Assembly: GCF_028280385.1 (NCBI RefSeq)
Contig: NZ_JANQLX010000015.1
Location: 186,001 to 250,000 of the forward strand
Direction of reading: 5' to 3'
DNA length: 64,000 bases
DNA from: Allomuricauda sp.
GTDB lineage: Bacteria; Bacteroidota; Bacteroidia; Flavobacteriales; Flavobacteriaceae
Shown: piece by piece, positions 7,615-17,509 of the stretch
How the letters are laid out: each line of letters opens with the position of its first letter
How positions within the stretch are numbered: position 1 is the first letter of the stretch
Made by a program: the position numbers and the translations under genes
The notes under the pieces: model-generated
The model's database searches: none
What the model was told of the DNA's origin: nothing
The model's input: only the letters and a program-made list of their open reading frames with translations

Positions 7615-9264
7615 TTATTTGGTATTATGGTGAAGTGTGGCCTTGCCTTTGGTAATGCTCTCGGCCAACAAAAGAGCGTTATAGGCATTTACCATTTTCC
7701 CAGATTTCGAAATATTGTCAAAGCTGGAAGCATTGTCGGGATTTCCTGCTACAATAACCGAAGTCTTTGAGCGCAATCCTGACTGGATGATGATCTGTTT
7801 TACCTGATAGGCCGTAAGTTGCGGGTAGTAAGACCTGATCAAGGCGGCAACACCTGCAACGGCGGGAGCGGCCATGGAGGTCCCGCCCATAAAGTCATAT
7901 TTGTTGTTGGGCAAGGTGGAGTAAATGGCTGCACCAGGAGCAAAAACGTCTACATTTTGCTTACCATAGTTTGAAAAGGTGGCCACCATTTTGGAGCCGT
8001 AGCTGCTGGTAAGTGCACCAACAGTTATTACATTATTGGCAATCTCCGAACTTCCAAAGTCGTGATCATTGGGATAATTTGGATTTTCTGGATTGTCAAG
8101 GTCATTTCCATCGTTGCCGGCAGCATGTACAATTAAAACATCTTTGGAGGCCGCATATTTTATGGCGTCGTGAACCCAACCGGGATTTGGTGAAAAGGAT
8201 TTGCCAAAACTACAATTGATGATTTTTGCACCATTGTCCACAGCATATCTAATGGCCAAAGCAACATCCTTGTCGTATTCGTCCCCATTCGGCACCGCCC
8301 TAAGGCTCATTATTTTTACATTTTTGGCTACACCATTGACTCCCTTGCCATTGTTGCGCTCTGCTGCAATAATACCTGCTACGTGCGTACCATGGCTTTC
8401 TGTGTCCACCCTGTTTTTTGGGTTGCCATTTCCGTATTTACGGTCGTTGAAGTTGTAGGGGTCGTCACCTACGGGCTGTCTTCCGTCAAAATCTTTGTTG
8501 AGGTTGTAGTTTACCTGATCGGCGAAATAGGTAATGCCCTCATTGAGCTCCTCCATAACACTGGGAATGCTTTCTCCATAGGAGAACATTTGCGTAAGGA
8601 CGGCAACGTGTTGCTGCATTTCCTCACTTTTGGGCTTTAAGGACAGGAGGTCGCTTTTATCATAGCTGCTTTTGCCCAATTCTTTTTTAACGGCAGCATC
8701 AGCAGTTTTGACCACTTGGTAAATCTGTTCATACTGCTGTTTGTTCTGAAGGGCCTTAGGATAGGCCTCATCCAATTTTAATCGGGCCTTGGCACGAATG
8801 GAGGCATCGCCCACGCCCAAACGAAGCATTCTTACATATTCCAATTGCTCATTATAGGCTTCACCCAAGAAATTGTAGCCATGAACGTCATCGATATATC
8901 CATTGCCATCATCGTCCCTTCCATTGTTGGGACGTTCCCCCTTGTTGGTCCAGAGCACATCATCCAAATCTTCATGTTCGATATCAATACCAGAATCGAC
9001 CACCGCCACTATAACGGTTTTCCCATGCTTGTTTTTTATGATTTCACTGTAAGCCCTGTTAACGCTCATCCCTGGAATGGTATCAATAACAAGGTCGGCA
9101 TGCCCCCAAACTTTTTTCTGATAATCGGTGAGATCGGTGACCTTTAACGGTACGGCATCTATGTTTTCCACAGGTGTGGAGACCAGGGTGGTGGAGCCGC
9201 AACCAACAAGAAACAGAGTGGTAGCTGCAAGCGTGAAAGAAAAATTGAAGTAAGCGCGATTCAT
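7615..9264 (-). CDS. S8 subtilisin-family peptidase, lipoprotein
   Basis: Starting at MNRAYFNFSF (9264) the protein has 549 residues and a lipobox LVGC with C22, so it should be a membrane-anchored lipoprotein. The subtilase triad is D90 (VAVVDSGID), H291 (ESHGTHVAG) and S463 (GGTSMAAPA), with the oxyanion N384 (AAGNDGND). The Asp-to-His distance is about 200 residues against about 30 in subtilisin: residues about 135-255 form a helical, lysine- and glutamine-rich insertion. It includes a calcium-like segment RDDDGNGYIDDVHG just before it. A propeptide inhibitor domain is not obvious. The gene follows the MBL hydrolase by 29 bases and is coupled to the M1 peptidase. Confidence 0.92.
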   Translation of the reverse strand: MNRAYFNFSFTLAATTLFLVGCGSTTLVSTPVENIDAVPLKVTDLTDYQKKVWGHADLVIDTIPGMSVNRAYSEIIKNKHGKTVIVAVVDSGIDIEHEDLDDVLWTNKGERPNNGRDDDGNGYIDDVHGYNFLGEAYNEQLEYVRMLRLGVGDASIRAKARLKLDEAYPKALQNKQQYEQIYQVVKTADAAVKKELGKSSYDKSDLLSLKPKSEEMQQHVAVLTQMFSYGESIPSVMEELNEGITYFADQVNYNLNKDFDGRQPVGDDPYNFNDRKYGNGNPKNRVDTESHGTHVAGIIAAERNNGKGVNGVAKNVKIMSLRAVPNGDEYDKDVALAIRYAVDNGAKIINCSFGKSFSPNPGWVHDAIKYAASKDVLIVHAAGNDGNDLDNPENPNYPNDHDFGSSEIANNVITVGALTSSYGSKMVATFSNYGKQNVDVFAPGAAIYSTLPNNKYDFMGGTSMAAPAVAGVAALIRSYYPQLTAYQVKQIIIQSGLRSKTSVIVAGNPDNASSFDNISKSGKMVNAYNALLLAESITKGKATLHHNTK

Positions 9265-9293
9265 ATTCTTGATTTTAATTGAAATGTAAAACT

Positions 9294-10160
9294 TTATTGC
9301 GGATTGAATATTTCGTTGAAGGAAAAAGTTTCGTCCAAACGCACACCCTTTTCCGTTTTTTTGAGGGTACACAGCTGATTGTGGGCATCATGTTCAAAAA
9401 ACAAGTAATACCCATTTTCCGCAACGGTATTCAAAAAGCTGGCTTTTTCACTTAGGGTTACCAATGGCCTGGTGTCGTACCCCATTACATAGGGTAAGGG
9501 AATATGCCCAACGGTTGGAATCAGGTCGGCAACAAAAACCAAGGTTTTTCCTTTGTATTGGACATGTGGCAGCATTTGTTTTTCGGTATGTCCATCAGCA
9601 AATAGGATGCCGAATCCCAGTTCAGAATCCGGAATGAAAGATGCTTGTTTTCTGTCAACAAAATGGAGCTGTCCACTTTCCTGCATAGGGAGCAGGTTTT
9701 CCTTTAAAAAGGAAGCTTTCTCCCTGGCATTGGGATCGGTGGCCCATTCCCAATGGTCTTTGTTGGACCAAAACCGTGCATTTTTAAAAGCAGGCTCGTA
9801 ACCTGTTCGGTCTTTGTTCCATTGAATACTGCCCCCACAGTGATCAAAGTGCAAATGGGTCAAAAAAACGTCTGTAATATTATCCCTGTGAAACCCCAAT
9901 GCTTCCAAAGAGCCATCCAAACTGTGGTTGCCCCATCTGTAGTAGTAGCTGAAAAATTTTTCAGATTGTTTGTTTCCCAGGCCATTATCTACCAGAATCA
10001 ATCGATCTCCATCTTCAATCAAAAGGCATCTTGCCGCCAGGTCGATCATATTGTTTTGGTCTGCCGGATTGGTCCTGGTCCAAACGGATTTGGGCACCAC
10101 CCCAAACATGGCACCGCCATCCAATTTAAAATTTCCAGTCTCAACAGGGTAAATAGTCAT
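9294..10160 (-). CDS. MBL-fold metallo-hydrolase
   Basis: A 288-residue metallo-beta-lactamase-fold protein. The metal motif is THLHFDHCGG (H102, H104, D106, H107); later ligand candidates are in FADGHTEKQMLP and VADLIPTVGHIP, and a final histidine in FFEHDAHNQ. No signal peptide, so it is cytoplasmic. Relatives include lactonases and glyoxalase II-like enzymes; the closest pattern is the group annotated generically as MBL-fold hydrolase (quorum-quenching lactonase-like), but the substrate cannot be assigned. It is the first gene of the leftward peptidase run, with 265 bases of non-coding sequence before it. Confidence 0.88.
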   Translation of the reverse strand: MTIYPVETGNFKLDGGAMFGVVPKSVWTRTNPADQNNMIDLAARCLLIEDGDRLILVDNGLGNKQSEKFFSYYYRWGNHSLDGSLEALGFHRDNITDVFLTHLHFDHCGGSIQWNKDRTGYEPAFKNARFWSNKDHWEWATDPNAREKASFLKENLLPMQESGQLHFVDRKQASFIPDSELGFGILFADGHTEKQMLPHVQYKGKTLVFVADLIPTVGHIPLPYVMGYDTRPLVTLSEKASFLNTVAENGYYLFFEHDAHNQLCTLKKTEKGVRLDETFSFNEIFNPQ

Positions 10161-10425
10161 TCAAAAAACAAAGGGCGTGCAAAATAAGAAAAGCCGACTT
10201 TAATTGGTTAAAAAACATGGGTTTATTATTTCTATTTTAACATAAAATGGGGGTTGGGTTGCCGGGATTGGACTTTGTTTGGCATACGCCAAAACCAAAT
10301 TTACACCCGGTTTTCACTCATGGAAAAGTATCGGATATCGTCACAGATTGTTCAAAGTTGTGAGCAACACCAAAAGTTTGGTTGTGTTCTAAAAGAAAAG
10401 CGTTAAATTTCAAAAAAACTAATTC

Positions 10426-12252
10426 ATGCTAGAATTAGCAGGTATCATTATACTGGGCATCATTGCACAATGGGTGGCTTGGAGGTTTAAACTTCCGGCC
10501 ATTTTACCTTTAATATTGATCGGACTGTTGGTGGGTCCCATTGCTACCTTGTACACGGAAGATGGGTCTAAACTGATAGAGCCTGTTTGGAATGGAAAAA
10601 AAGGTCTGTTCCCCGGGGATGGACTCTATTATTTTGTTTCTCTGGCCATTAGCGTAATATTATTTGAAGGGGGACTGACCCTTAAACGGGCCGAAATAAA
10701 AAATGTGGGACCGGTGATCACTAAATTGATCACAGTGGGCACCGTGGTCACTTTTTTTGGGGCAGGTGTGGCCGCACATTACATTTTCGGATTGACATGG
10801 CAGATTTCGTTTTTGTTTTCCGCATTGATCATCGTTACGGGACCAACGGTAATTACTCCGATTTTAAGGAATATCCCCCTGAAAAAAGATATTTCGGCCA
10901 TCCTTAAATGGGAAGGGATACTAATTGACCCCATTGGGGCCTTGGTGGCGGTTTTGGTATTTGAATTTATTAGTGTGGGCGAAGGACAGGCCTTTACAAA
11001 GACCGCCTTGATAGAATTTGGCAAGATCCTACTTTTTGGGACCACCTTTGGGTTTACGTTTGCACATGCCCTTGGGTTTGTGATAAAAAGGAATTTGGTG
11101 CCGCATTATTTGCTTAATGTGGTTTCGCTGTCGGTGGTCTTGTTGGTTTTTGTGGAATCCGATTTGTTCGCACATGAGTCCGGGCTGTTGGCGGTAGTGG
11201 TCATGGGCATGGTACTGGGCAATATGAACCTCCCCAATATTAAGGAGCTGCTCTATTTTAAGGAGTCCCTAAGTGTGTTGTTGATTTCCATTCTTTTTAT
11301 CCTGTTGGCCGCCAACATTAACATTACCGATATGGAACTCATTTTCAACTGGAACACGGCCATACTTTTTGCAGTGGTGGTTTTTGTGATTCGGCCTATA
11401 GGGGTGTTCTTAAGCTCAATGGGCTCCGATCTAAAACTCAACGAAAAGCTCTTTATCGGGTGGGTGGGTCCACGCGGTATTGTGGCGGCCGGTATTGCCT
11501 CCTTATTTGGGTCCAAATTGTTGATCAAAGGAGAACCGGGCGCTGAGTATATCACGCCCCTGGTGTTCATGATCGTACTTGGCACTGTACTATTGAATGC
11601 AACCACGGCCCGGTTTGTGGCCAAGGTTGTTGGGGTATTCCTGAAGAAATCTGAAGGGGTATTGATCATTGGCGCATCCAAGATTTCCCGTTTGATCGCC
11701 AATTATCTTAAAAAGAACAACCGCCATGTGGTGTTGATCGATAACAACCAGGCCAATATTGAAAAGGCACAACGATTGGGCTTGGAGGCCATGACCGCAG
11801 ATATTTTTTCGGATACGCTCACCGATAACATTGAACTGAACGATATGGGCTTTCTCTTGGCCTTGACCGGCAACTCGGAGATCAATGAATTTGCCATTGA
11901 AAAGTTTCAAAAACAGTTTGGAGAAAATGGGGCGTTCAGGTTGGTCAATGCGGATGAAATGAACGACCCAAACAGCAGCTCGATCGAAGGGCTGTTTTCC
12001 CACACGGACGACTTCATCAAGTTAATGGAAGTGGTTCGAAAATACCCGGCCATCCAGGAAATAGATGTCAAGGACAAGGCACATTACGACAAGTTGATGG
12101 ACCTCGCCGAAAAAGACACCGATATTATTCCCGTATTTACCAAGGCCCCAACCGGCAGTATTGATTTATTGCCCTCCAATAACCGCGACTTTTCACCATC
12201 CAGTGAGGGGTACAAACTGGTCTATATGGGCAAAACCATGGATCTGGATTAA
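10426..12252 (+). CDS. CPA1-type sodium/proton antiporter with C-terminal NAD-binding (RCK-N-like) domain
   Basis: A 608-residue membrane protein. About 12 helices fill residues 1-400, with CPA1 signatures TGPTVITPILRN, WEGILIDPIGAL and GWVGPRGIVAAGIASLFG. The cytoplasmic part begins at about 405 with a Rossmann strand VLIIGASKISRLIANYL and the acidic VVLIDNNQANIEKA, as in TrkA-N/RCK domains that sense NAD(H). It should exchange Na+ or K+ for protons across the inner membrane, with gating by nucleotide (inference). It stands alone on the plus strand between the divergent MBL gene and the two small lipoproteins. Confidence 0.88.
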   Translation: MLELAGIIILGIIAQWVAWRFKLPAILPLILIGLLVGPIATLYTEDGSKLIEPVWNGKKGLFPGDGLYYFVSLAISVILFEGGLTLKRAEIKNVGPVITKLITVGTVVTFFGAGVAAHYIFGLTWQISFLFSALIIVTGPTVITPILRNIPLKKDISAILKWEGILIDPIGALVAVLVFEFISVGEGQAFTKTALIEFGKILLFGTTFGFTFAHALGFVIKRNLVPHYLLNVVSLSVVLLVFVESDLFAHESGLLAVVVMGMVLGNMNLPNIKELLYFKESLSVLLISILFILLAANINITDMELIFNWNTAILFAVVVFVIRPIGVFLSSMGSDLKLNEKLFIGWVGPRGIVAAGIASLFGSKLLIKGEPGAEYITPLVFMIVLGTVLLNATTARFVAKVVGVFLKKSEGVLIIGASKISRLIANYLKKNNRHVVLIDNNQANIEKAQRLGLEAMTADIFSDTLTDNIELNDMGFLLALTGNSEINEFAIEKFQKQFGENGAFRLVNADEMNDPNSSSIEGLFSHTDDFIKLMEVVRKYPAIQEIDVKDKAHYDKLMDLAEKDTDIIPVFTKAPTGSIDLLPSNNRDFSPSSEGYKLVYMGKTMDLD

Positions 12253-12409
12253 TTCCTTTTCGCTTTCTAGCGATCAAAATTTCTTTAACTACCACGTATT
12301 TTCTTATCCGTCAATTGAAAAGAGGCATTCATCAATTTGGAGAGACTTCACTCTACAAGGTTATTTAGGTTGCAAGTAGAATAAATACAAATCAAATAAC
12401 CACTAATCG

Positions 12410-12664
12410 ATGAAAAACCTAGTTCTCCCATTTTTTTGTTTGGGAATGGTATTGTTCAGCTGTTCCAAAGATGATGATTCCCCAAAATGTGATTCCTGCA
12501 CTTTGTCTGATGGATCAGAATTGAACTATTGCGATAACAATAACGGAACGTATGCATTCAAATATTTAGGTGAAACCGAAACAATTACAGATGACGAATT
12601 GGATGATCTCGGTTTGACCTATGACGAGTTTGTTTTGTTATCATGTACCCTTGGCGGCGATTAA
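12410..12664 (+). CDS. small cysteine-rich lipoprotein, copy 1
   Basis: An 84-residue protein with a lipobox (MVLFSC, C18) after a short hydrophobic leader. The mature part has the pattern CDSC-x9-YC then DNNNGTYAFKYLGE and an acidic helix DDELDDLGLTYDEF, ending with one more cysteine (SCTLGGD). No named family is recognised. The second gene downstream, at 12772, repeats the same layout. Four mature cysteines suggest disulfides or metal binding in the periplasm. Confidence 0.75.
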   Translation: MKNLVLPFFCLGMVLFSCSKDDDSPKCDSCTLSDGSELNYCDNNNGTYAFKYLGETETITDDELDDLGLTYDEFVLLSCTLGGD

Positions 12665-12771
12665 ATTTTTAATCCAGATGGAAAACTGAAAAATCATAAA
12701 TGTGCATCCGTAAAATGGATTCCTAAAAAGGCTCTAACTCCAATATTTCGGAAAGTACTAAGTTTTAAGTT

Positions 12772-13086
12772 ATGCAAAACTTCAATCAATTTTTGTTTGT
12801 TCCTGTATTCATCATTTGCGCAGGATGCTCTATTGATGCCATTCGAATCAACCAGGTGTTGGAAGAGGAAGCCAATGTACCTGAAGTCAAGAAATCCGCT
12901 GAATGCTATTCTTGTATAGCGAAAGATGGTAAGAAACTGGAGCTCTGTGATTTTCAGAATGGAACCTTTGAGCTGCGCCATGGAAATGACCACTATTCAC
13001 TAAATACGGAAGATTTAGAAGGAAATTCCGCCAAAAAATTTGTGGAAATCGGATGCCAATTGGATGTTTTGGACTTTACAGAATAA
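12772..13086 (+). CDS. small cysteine-rich lipoprotein, copy 2
   Basis: A 104-residue protein with lipobox ICAGC (C19). The mature part repeats the layout of copy 1: CYSCIAKDGKKLELC then DFQNGTFELRHGNDHYSLNTEDLEG and a final cysteine in EIGCQLDV. Shared features are CxxC, a third cysteine 10-11 residues later, an NGTY/NGTF turn, and a last cysteine near the end, so the two are diverged paralogues. A 40-residue linker after the lipid anchor is unique to this copy. It converges with lepA, its stop lying 3 bases from the lepA stop. Function unknown. Confidence 0.72.
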   Translation: MQNFNQFLFVPVFIICAGCSIDAIRINQVLEEEANVPEVKKSAECYSCIAKDGKKLELCDFQNGTFELRHGNDHYSLNTEDLEGNSAKKFVEIGCQLDVLDFTE

Positions 13087-13089
13087 AAC

Positions 13090-14886
13090 CTAGTCGTTCA
13101 ATTTAAGCACTGCCATAAAAGCCTGTTGCGGAATTTCCACATTCCCCACTTGGCGCATCCGCTTTTTACCTTTTTTCTGTTTTTCAAGCAGTTTTCTCTT
13201 TCGGGAAATATCACCCCCATAACACTTGGCGGTAACATCCTTGCGCAATGCCTTAATGGTCTCCCTGGAAATGATCTTGGAACCAATTGCGGCCTGTATG
13301 GGGATGTCAAACTGCTGCCTAGGGATAAGTTCCTTAAGCTTTTCACACATTTTTTTACCAATGGTATGTGCATTATCAAAATGGACCAATGCAGATAAGG
13401 CGTCCACCGGTTGGGAGTTCAAAAGGATATCTACCCGGACCAATTTGGAGGTTCGCATTCCTATTGGGGTATAATCAAAGGATGCATACCCCTTTGAAAC
13501 GGTTTTCAATCGGTCGTAAAAGTCGAAGACGATTTCGGCCAAGGGCATATCAAAAGTAAGCTCCACCCGTTCCGTAGTCAGATAAGTCTGATTGGTAATT
13601 TGCCCCCGTTTGTCAATACAAAGGGACATGACGTTCCCCACAAAATCGGCTTTGGTAATGATGGTGGCCTTTATGTAGGGTTCTTCCACACGGTCTACCG
13701 TGGAGGGATCCGGCAAGTCGGAGGGGTTGTTCACGATCAAGGCGGTTTCCTTGTCCTTGGTGGTGTAGGCATGATAACTTACGTTGGGAACGGTGGTAAT
13801 GACCGTCATATTGAATTCCCGTTCCAGTCGTTCCTGGATGATTTCCATATGGAGCATCCCCAAAAACCCACACCTAAACCCAAAACCCAATGCAGCGCTA
13901 CTTTCTGGAGTGAATACCAAGGAAGCATCGTTGAGCTGTAATTTTTCCATGGAGGAACGGAGTTCCTCAAAATCCTCGGTATCCACTGGATAGATTCCAG
14001 CAAACACCATGGGTTTAACGTCCTCAAAACCTTCTATGGCATTTTGGGTGGGCTTGTAGGCATCTGTTATGGTATCTCCCACCTTAACTTCACGTGCGTC
14101 CTTAATACCGGTTATTAGGTAACCCACATCCCCTGAGGAAATAATGGGTTTTGGCACCTGGTTCAGCTTAAGCGTCCCAATTTCATCAGCAAAATAGTCC
14201 TTCTTGGTAGCGACAAACTTGATTTTTTGCCCCTTCTTTATCTCCCCATTGATGACCCTAAAATAGGTCTCGACCCCTCTAAACGGATTGTAGACGGAAT
14301 CAAACACCAAGGCCTGTAGGGGCTCATTGGGATTTCCTTCGGGGGCAGGAATACGCTCAATGATGGCAGTTAGGATATCTTCTATCCCAATTCCTGTTTT
14401 TGCACTGGCCGGAATCACCTCTTCTGGCGCACAGCCCAACAGATCTACGATATCGTCCGTGACCTCTTCTGGATTGGCACTGGGCAAATCCACCTTGTTG
14501 AGCACCGGGATGATTTCCAGGTCGTTTTCCAGGGCAAGGTATAGATTGGAAATGGTCTGGGCCTGAATACTCTGAGCGGCATCAACCACCAAAAGGGCGC
14601 CTTCGCAAGCAGCAATGGAACGGGAAACCTCATAGGAAAAATCCACGTGTCCGGGAGTGTCGATCAAATTTAGGATATAGGTTTCGCCCTCGTGTTCATA
14701 CTCCATTTGGATCGCGTGACTTTTTATAGTGATCCCGCGTTCACGTTCCAGGTCCATATTGTCCAACAACTGGTCTTGTTTTTCGCGATCGGTCACCGAT
14801 CCGGTGAAATCCAACAAGCGATCTGCCAAGGTACTTTTACCATGGTCTATGTGGGCAATAATGCAAAAATTTCTAATCTTTTCCAT
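13090..14886 (-). CDS. lepA: elongation factor 4 (LepA)
   Basis: A 598-residue translational GTPase starting at [19 protein letters not shown] (14886; an ATG 8 codons earlier is less likely). G motifs: [35 protein letters not shown] and SAKTGIG. The LepA-specific C-terminal domain is present with [18 protein letters not shown] near the end. It acts on ribosomes in the cytoplasm (back-translocation or initiation/biogenesis role). Single gene, convergent with the small lipoproteins. Confidence 0.97.
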   Translation of the reverse strand: MEKIRNFCIIAHIDHGKSTLADRLLDFTGSVTDREKQDQLLDNMDLERERGITIKSHAIQMEYEHEGETYILNLIDTPGHVDFSYEVSRSIAACEGALLVVDAAQSIQAQTISNLYLALENDLEIIPVLNKVDLPSANPEEVTDDIVDLLGCAPEEVIPASAKTGIGIEDILTAIIERIPAPEGNPNEPLQALVFDSVYNPFRGVETYFRVINGEIKKGQKIKFVATKKDYFADEIGTLKLNQVPKPIISSGDVGYLITGIKDAREVKVGDTITDAYKPTQNAIEGFEDVKPMVFAGIYPVDTEDFEELRSSMEKLQLNDASLVFTPESSAALGFGFRCGFLGMLHMEIIQERLEREFNMTVITTVPNVSYHAYTTKDKETALIVNNPSDLPDPSTVDRVEEPYIKATIITKADFVGNVMSLCIDKRGQITNQTYLTTERVELTFDMPLAEIVFDFYDRLKTVSKGYASFDYTPIGMRTSKLVRVDILLNSQPVDALSALVHFDNAHTIGKKMCEKLKELIPRQQFDIPIQAAIGSKIISRETIKALRKDVTAKCYGGDISRKRKLLEKQKKGKKRMRQVGNVEIPQQAFMAVLKLND

Positions 14887-14927
14887 ATCAACTGCTACCT
14901 GTAAAATCAAGGGCGATAAAGCATCTG

Positions 14928-14935
14928 CAAATATA
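14928..14935 (-). promoter_or_regulatory. putative -7 element of lepA
   Basis: On the minus strand TATATTTG followed by CA matches the Bacteroidota -7 consensus TAnnTTTG, 42 bases upstream of the lepA start. No convincing -33 TTG at the usual 19-21 base spacing was found. Confidence 0.35.
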
Positions 14936-15012
14936 GTTTTTTTAGCTGCCTAGCTGGGTGTTTTTTGCAAATATGAGCGTACAAGGGTTTTATGGGCTCT
15001 AAAATAATTTCT

Positions 15013-15020
15013 TAGATTTG
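15013..15020 (+). promoter_or_regulatory. putative -7 element of the TonB-dependent receptor
   Basis: TAGATTTG matches TAnnTTTG and lies 20 bases before the receptor ATG, giving a short leader. No clear -33 TTTG is seen upstream. Confidence 0.3.
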
Positions 15021-15040
15021 ATATCCAACCCCAGGACTAA

Positions 15041-17458
15041 ATGAAACACCTTGCGCTTCTTTTTTTAGTGGCACTGCTTACCAGCGCAGGTTTGTATGGG
15101 CAGACCTTCAAGATTACAGGAAAAGTTGTAGATCAGAAGAACAATACCATTCCTTTTGCCAATATTTTATTGCTGCAAGCCGCGGATTCCACCTTCGTTC
15201 AGGGTACGTCGGCAGATGATAATGGATATTTCATATTGGAGGATGTTCTGGCGGACCTGTATCTTTTACAGGCCAGTTATGTGGGGAGAGGTTCGGAGCC
15301 AAGGGCGTTGGACATAGCCAAGGATGTCTCGCTTGGAGCACTGATCATTCCGCTGGAGGAAAATGAATTGGACGAGGTGGTGGTAACGGCAAAGCGGCCA
15401 ACACTACAGAGACTGCCGGATAGGCTAGTCTTTTCTGTAGAAAACACTGTGGTTGCACAGGGGAGTTCGTGGGACATCCTGAGAACCACCCCCGGGGTCA
15501 TCGTAAATCAAGAAGACCTGCTCATAAGAGGGCAAAATGCCACGGTGTACTTAAATGACCGGAAAATTCAGCTCTCTGGACAAGAGGTTAAGGATTTGCT
15601 GGAAGGATTATCAGGAAACAACATAAAATCCGTGGAGGTAATTGCCAATCCGCCTGCCCGTTATGAGGCGGAGGGAGGCCCTATCTTAAATATCGTGACC
15701 TCCAAGAACATTATCCCAGGTTATAAGGGAAGCATCAATGGAACATATACCCAAGCAGCCCTTTCAAAATACAGTTTTGGGACAAGCCATTATTTTAAGA
15801 CGGACAAGCTCAACATTTTTACCAATTATTCCATCAGCCCAAAGAAAGAACTGAGAAAACGGAATAAGGGCATCAATTTTATGGAAGACGACAACTCCGT
15901 TTTTTCCAGATGGACCAGTTTCTACAACGAGGTACATGAATCCCAGGCCCAAAATGCAAGTTTTATTTTGGATTACGACATTGACGATAGGAACAGCCTT
16001 AACCTGACTTCCAATTTAGCCTTTAACCCCGGACAGGAAAGGGTTACCCAGTTGGATGCCGAGGTCAGGAACAGCCAACAACAATTGGATTCGACCTTTA
16101 GGACCAGCAATGTCACCACGTTGGACAACACCAACCTTGCCTTTGATTTGTCTTATGTGCACAAACTAAATAAACCCGGTGCCAAATTGTCTTTCAATGG
16201 GCATTATACCCACTACGATGGGCAATCATTTCAAAACTTGGCTTCCGATTATTTTGACAACAATGGCCAATTCCTCCGAAATTTTGGTTTTGACACGGAT
16301 TCCAGACAGAACATTGAAATTCTAACGGGCCAAACCGACTTCTCCACTCCTCTGGGAAGTTCCTCATTGGAGACGGGAATGAAAGTATCCTCGATCAATT
16401 CAGAAAGTCAAGTGGACTTTTTCAATTTTGTGGGGATGGACGCCTCCGTTACCCCCGCATTGTCCGATCGCTTTCTATATGACGAGAAAGTGTATGCGGC
16501 TTACCTGAGCTGGGTAAAAAGTTGGGAAAAATGGTCTATGAAATTGGGACTTAGAGGAGAACTGACCGAGGCATCGGGAACGTCCCAAACCTTAAATATG
16601 ACCAATACCCTGGACTTCTTTGAGCCTTTCCCATCCCTTTATCTGCTCTATTCGCCATCTGACAAGCATAGCTTTGCTTTTGATTATGGAAGAAATGTGG
16701 GACGGCCCAAATACAATGACCTTAATCCTTTTAGGGTATTTTTCAACGAACGGGATTTTGAGGAGGGCAATCCAGGGTTGCGGCCAAATTTTAGCAATAA
16801 CTTTAATTTGAACTACACCTTTAACAGTGAGTTTTTTATAGATGTCTACTATAGGGATAACGGACGGAACATTGCCTATCTAGTTTTTCAGGACAATGAC
16901 AATCTAACGTTGGTTGAGCTCAAGCAAAACATGTTGGCCAGTAAATCCTATGGCGTTGATTTTACACTAAGTAAAAGCATTTTGCCATTCTGGTTTATGT
17001 TTGCCTATACCTCGCTTTTTCATGAAGAAGAGACATTTTTGGCGGAAGCCAGCGGCAATGTGGAGTTTACCAATGCCGTGGATGGGGTATATGGATATTT
17101 GGCCAACTACCTTACCCTGTCCAAGGACGGAAGCTTTACCGGAGAACTTACCCTTTCTTATTTTTCCAGGTTTTTATTTGGTTCTTACGTAACGGACGAC
17201 CAACTTAATTTGACGCTGGGCCTCCGAAAATCACTTTTCGATAATCGGGCAGTTATTTCCATTGCCGCTGAGGACATATTGGAACGTTATGTCCCCACAT
17301 ACACCTCCCGCTACCTAAACCAAGACAATTTTTTACGGGGCAGACCTGAAACGCAGTTTATAAGAATTGGCTTTACCTATAATTTTGGAAACTTCAGGCT
17401 TCAAGACAACCAAAGGGCCATAGAGAAAAAGGAACGGGACCGTCTACTGGAGGAATAA
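15041..17458 (+). CDS. TonB-dependent outer membrane receptor (outer membrane beta-barrel family)
   Basis: An 805-residue outer membrane protein. Signal peptide 1-21 (LTSAGLYGQ); a carboxypeptidase-regulatory-like beta sandwich at about 22-105 (KITGKVVDQKNNTIPFANI); a plug domain at about 115-215 (DEVVVTAKRPTLQRLPDRL, then SVEVIANPPARYEAEGG); the rest is beta-strand repeats of the barrel with the aromatic strand RIGFTYNFGNF near 780. After that strand there is a charged tail of about 18 residues, so the barrel does not end at the C-terminus as usual. No SusD gene is adjacent, so it is not part of a SusCD pair; the substrate (peptide, siderophore or other) is unknown. Confidence 0.85.
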   Translation: MKHLALLFLVALLTSAGLYGQTFKITGKVVDQKNNTIPFANILLLQAADSTFVQGTSADDNGYFILEDVLADLYLLQASYVGRGSEPRALDIAKDVSLGALIIPLEENELDEVVVTAKRPTLQRLPDRLVFSVENTVVAQGSSWDILRTTPGVIVNQEDLLIRGQNATVYLNDRKIQLSGQEVKDLLEGLSGNNIKSVEVIANPPARYEAEGGPILNIVTSKNIIPGYKGSINGTYTQAALSKYSFGTSHYFKTDKLNIFTNYSISPKKELRKRNKGINFMEDDNSVFSRWTSFYNEVHESQAQNASFILDYDIDDRNSLNLTSNLAFNPGQERVTQLDAEVRNSQQQLDSTFRTSNVTTLDNTNLAFDLSYVHKLNKPGAKLSFNGHYTHYDGQSFQNLASDYFDNNGQFLRNFGFDTDSRQNIEILTGQTDFSTPLGSSSLETGMKVSSINSESQVDFFNFVGMDASVTPALSDRFLYDEKVYAAYLSWVKSWEKWSMKLGLRGELTEASGTSQTLNMTNTLDFFEPFPSLYLLYSPSDKHSFAFDYGRNVGRPKYNDLNPFRVFFNERDFEEGNPGLRPNFSNNFNLNYTFNSEFFIDVYYRDNGRNIAYLVFQDNDNLTLVELKQNMLASKSYGVDFTLSKSILPFWFMFAYTSLFHEEETFLAEASGNVEFTNAVDGVYGYLANYLTLSKDGSFTGELTLSYFSRFLFGSYVTDDQLNLTLGLRKSLFDNRAVISIAAEDILERYVPTYTSRYLNQDNFLRGRPETQFIRIGFTYNFGNFRLQDNQRAIEKKERDRLLEE

Positions 17459-17509
17459 GCCACTGATTTTCCGGTATTTTGTATTTTTGCAATCCAAAAA
17501 AATTGAGGT

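Noticed and set aside
12694..12993. A 99-codon minus-strand frame across the second small lipoprotein
   Set aside because: The plus-strand frame has a lipobox and a paralogue; the minus frame has neither.
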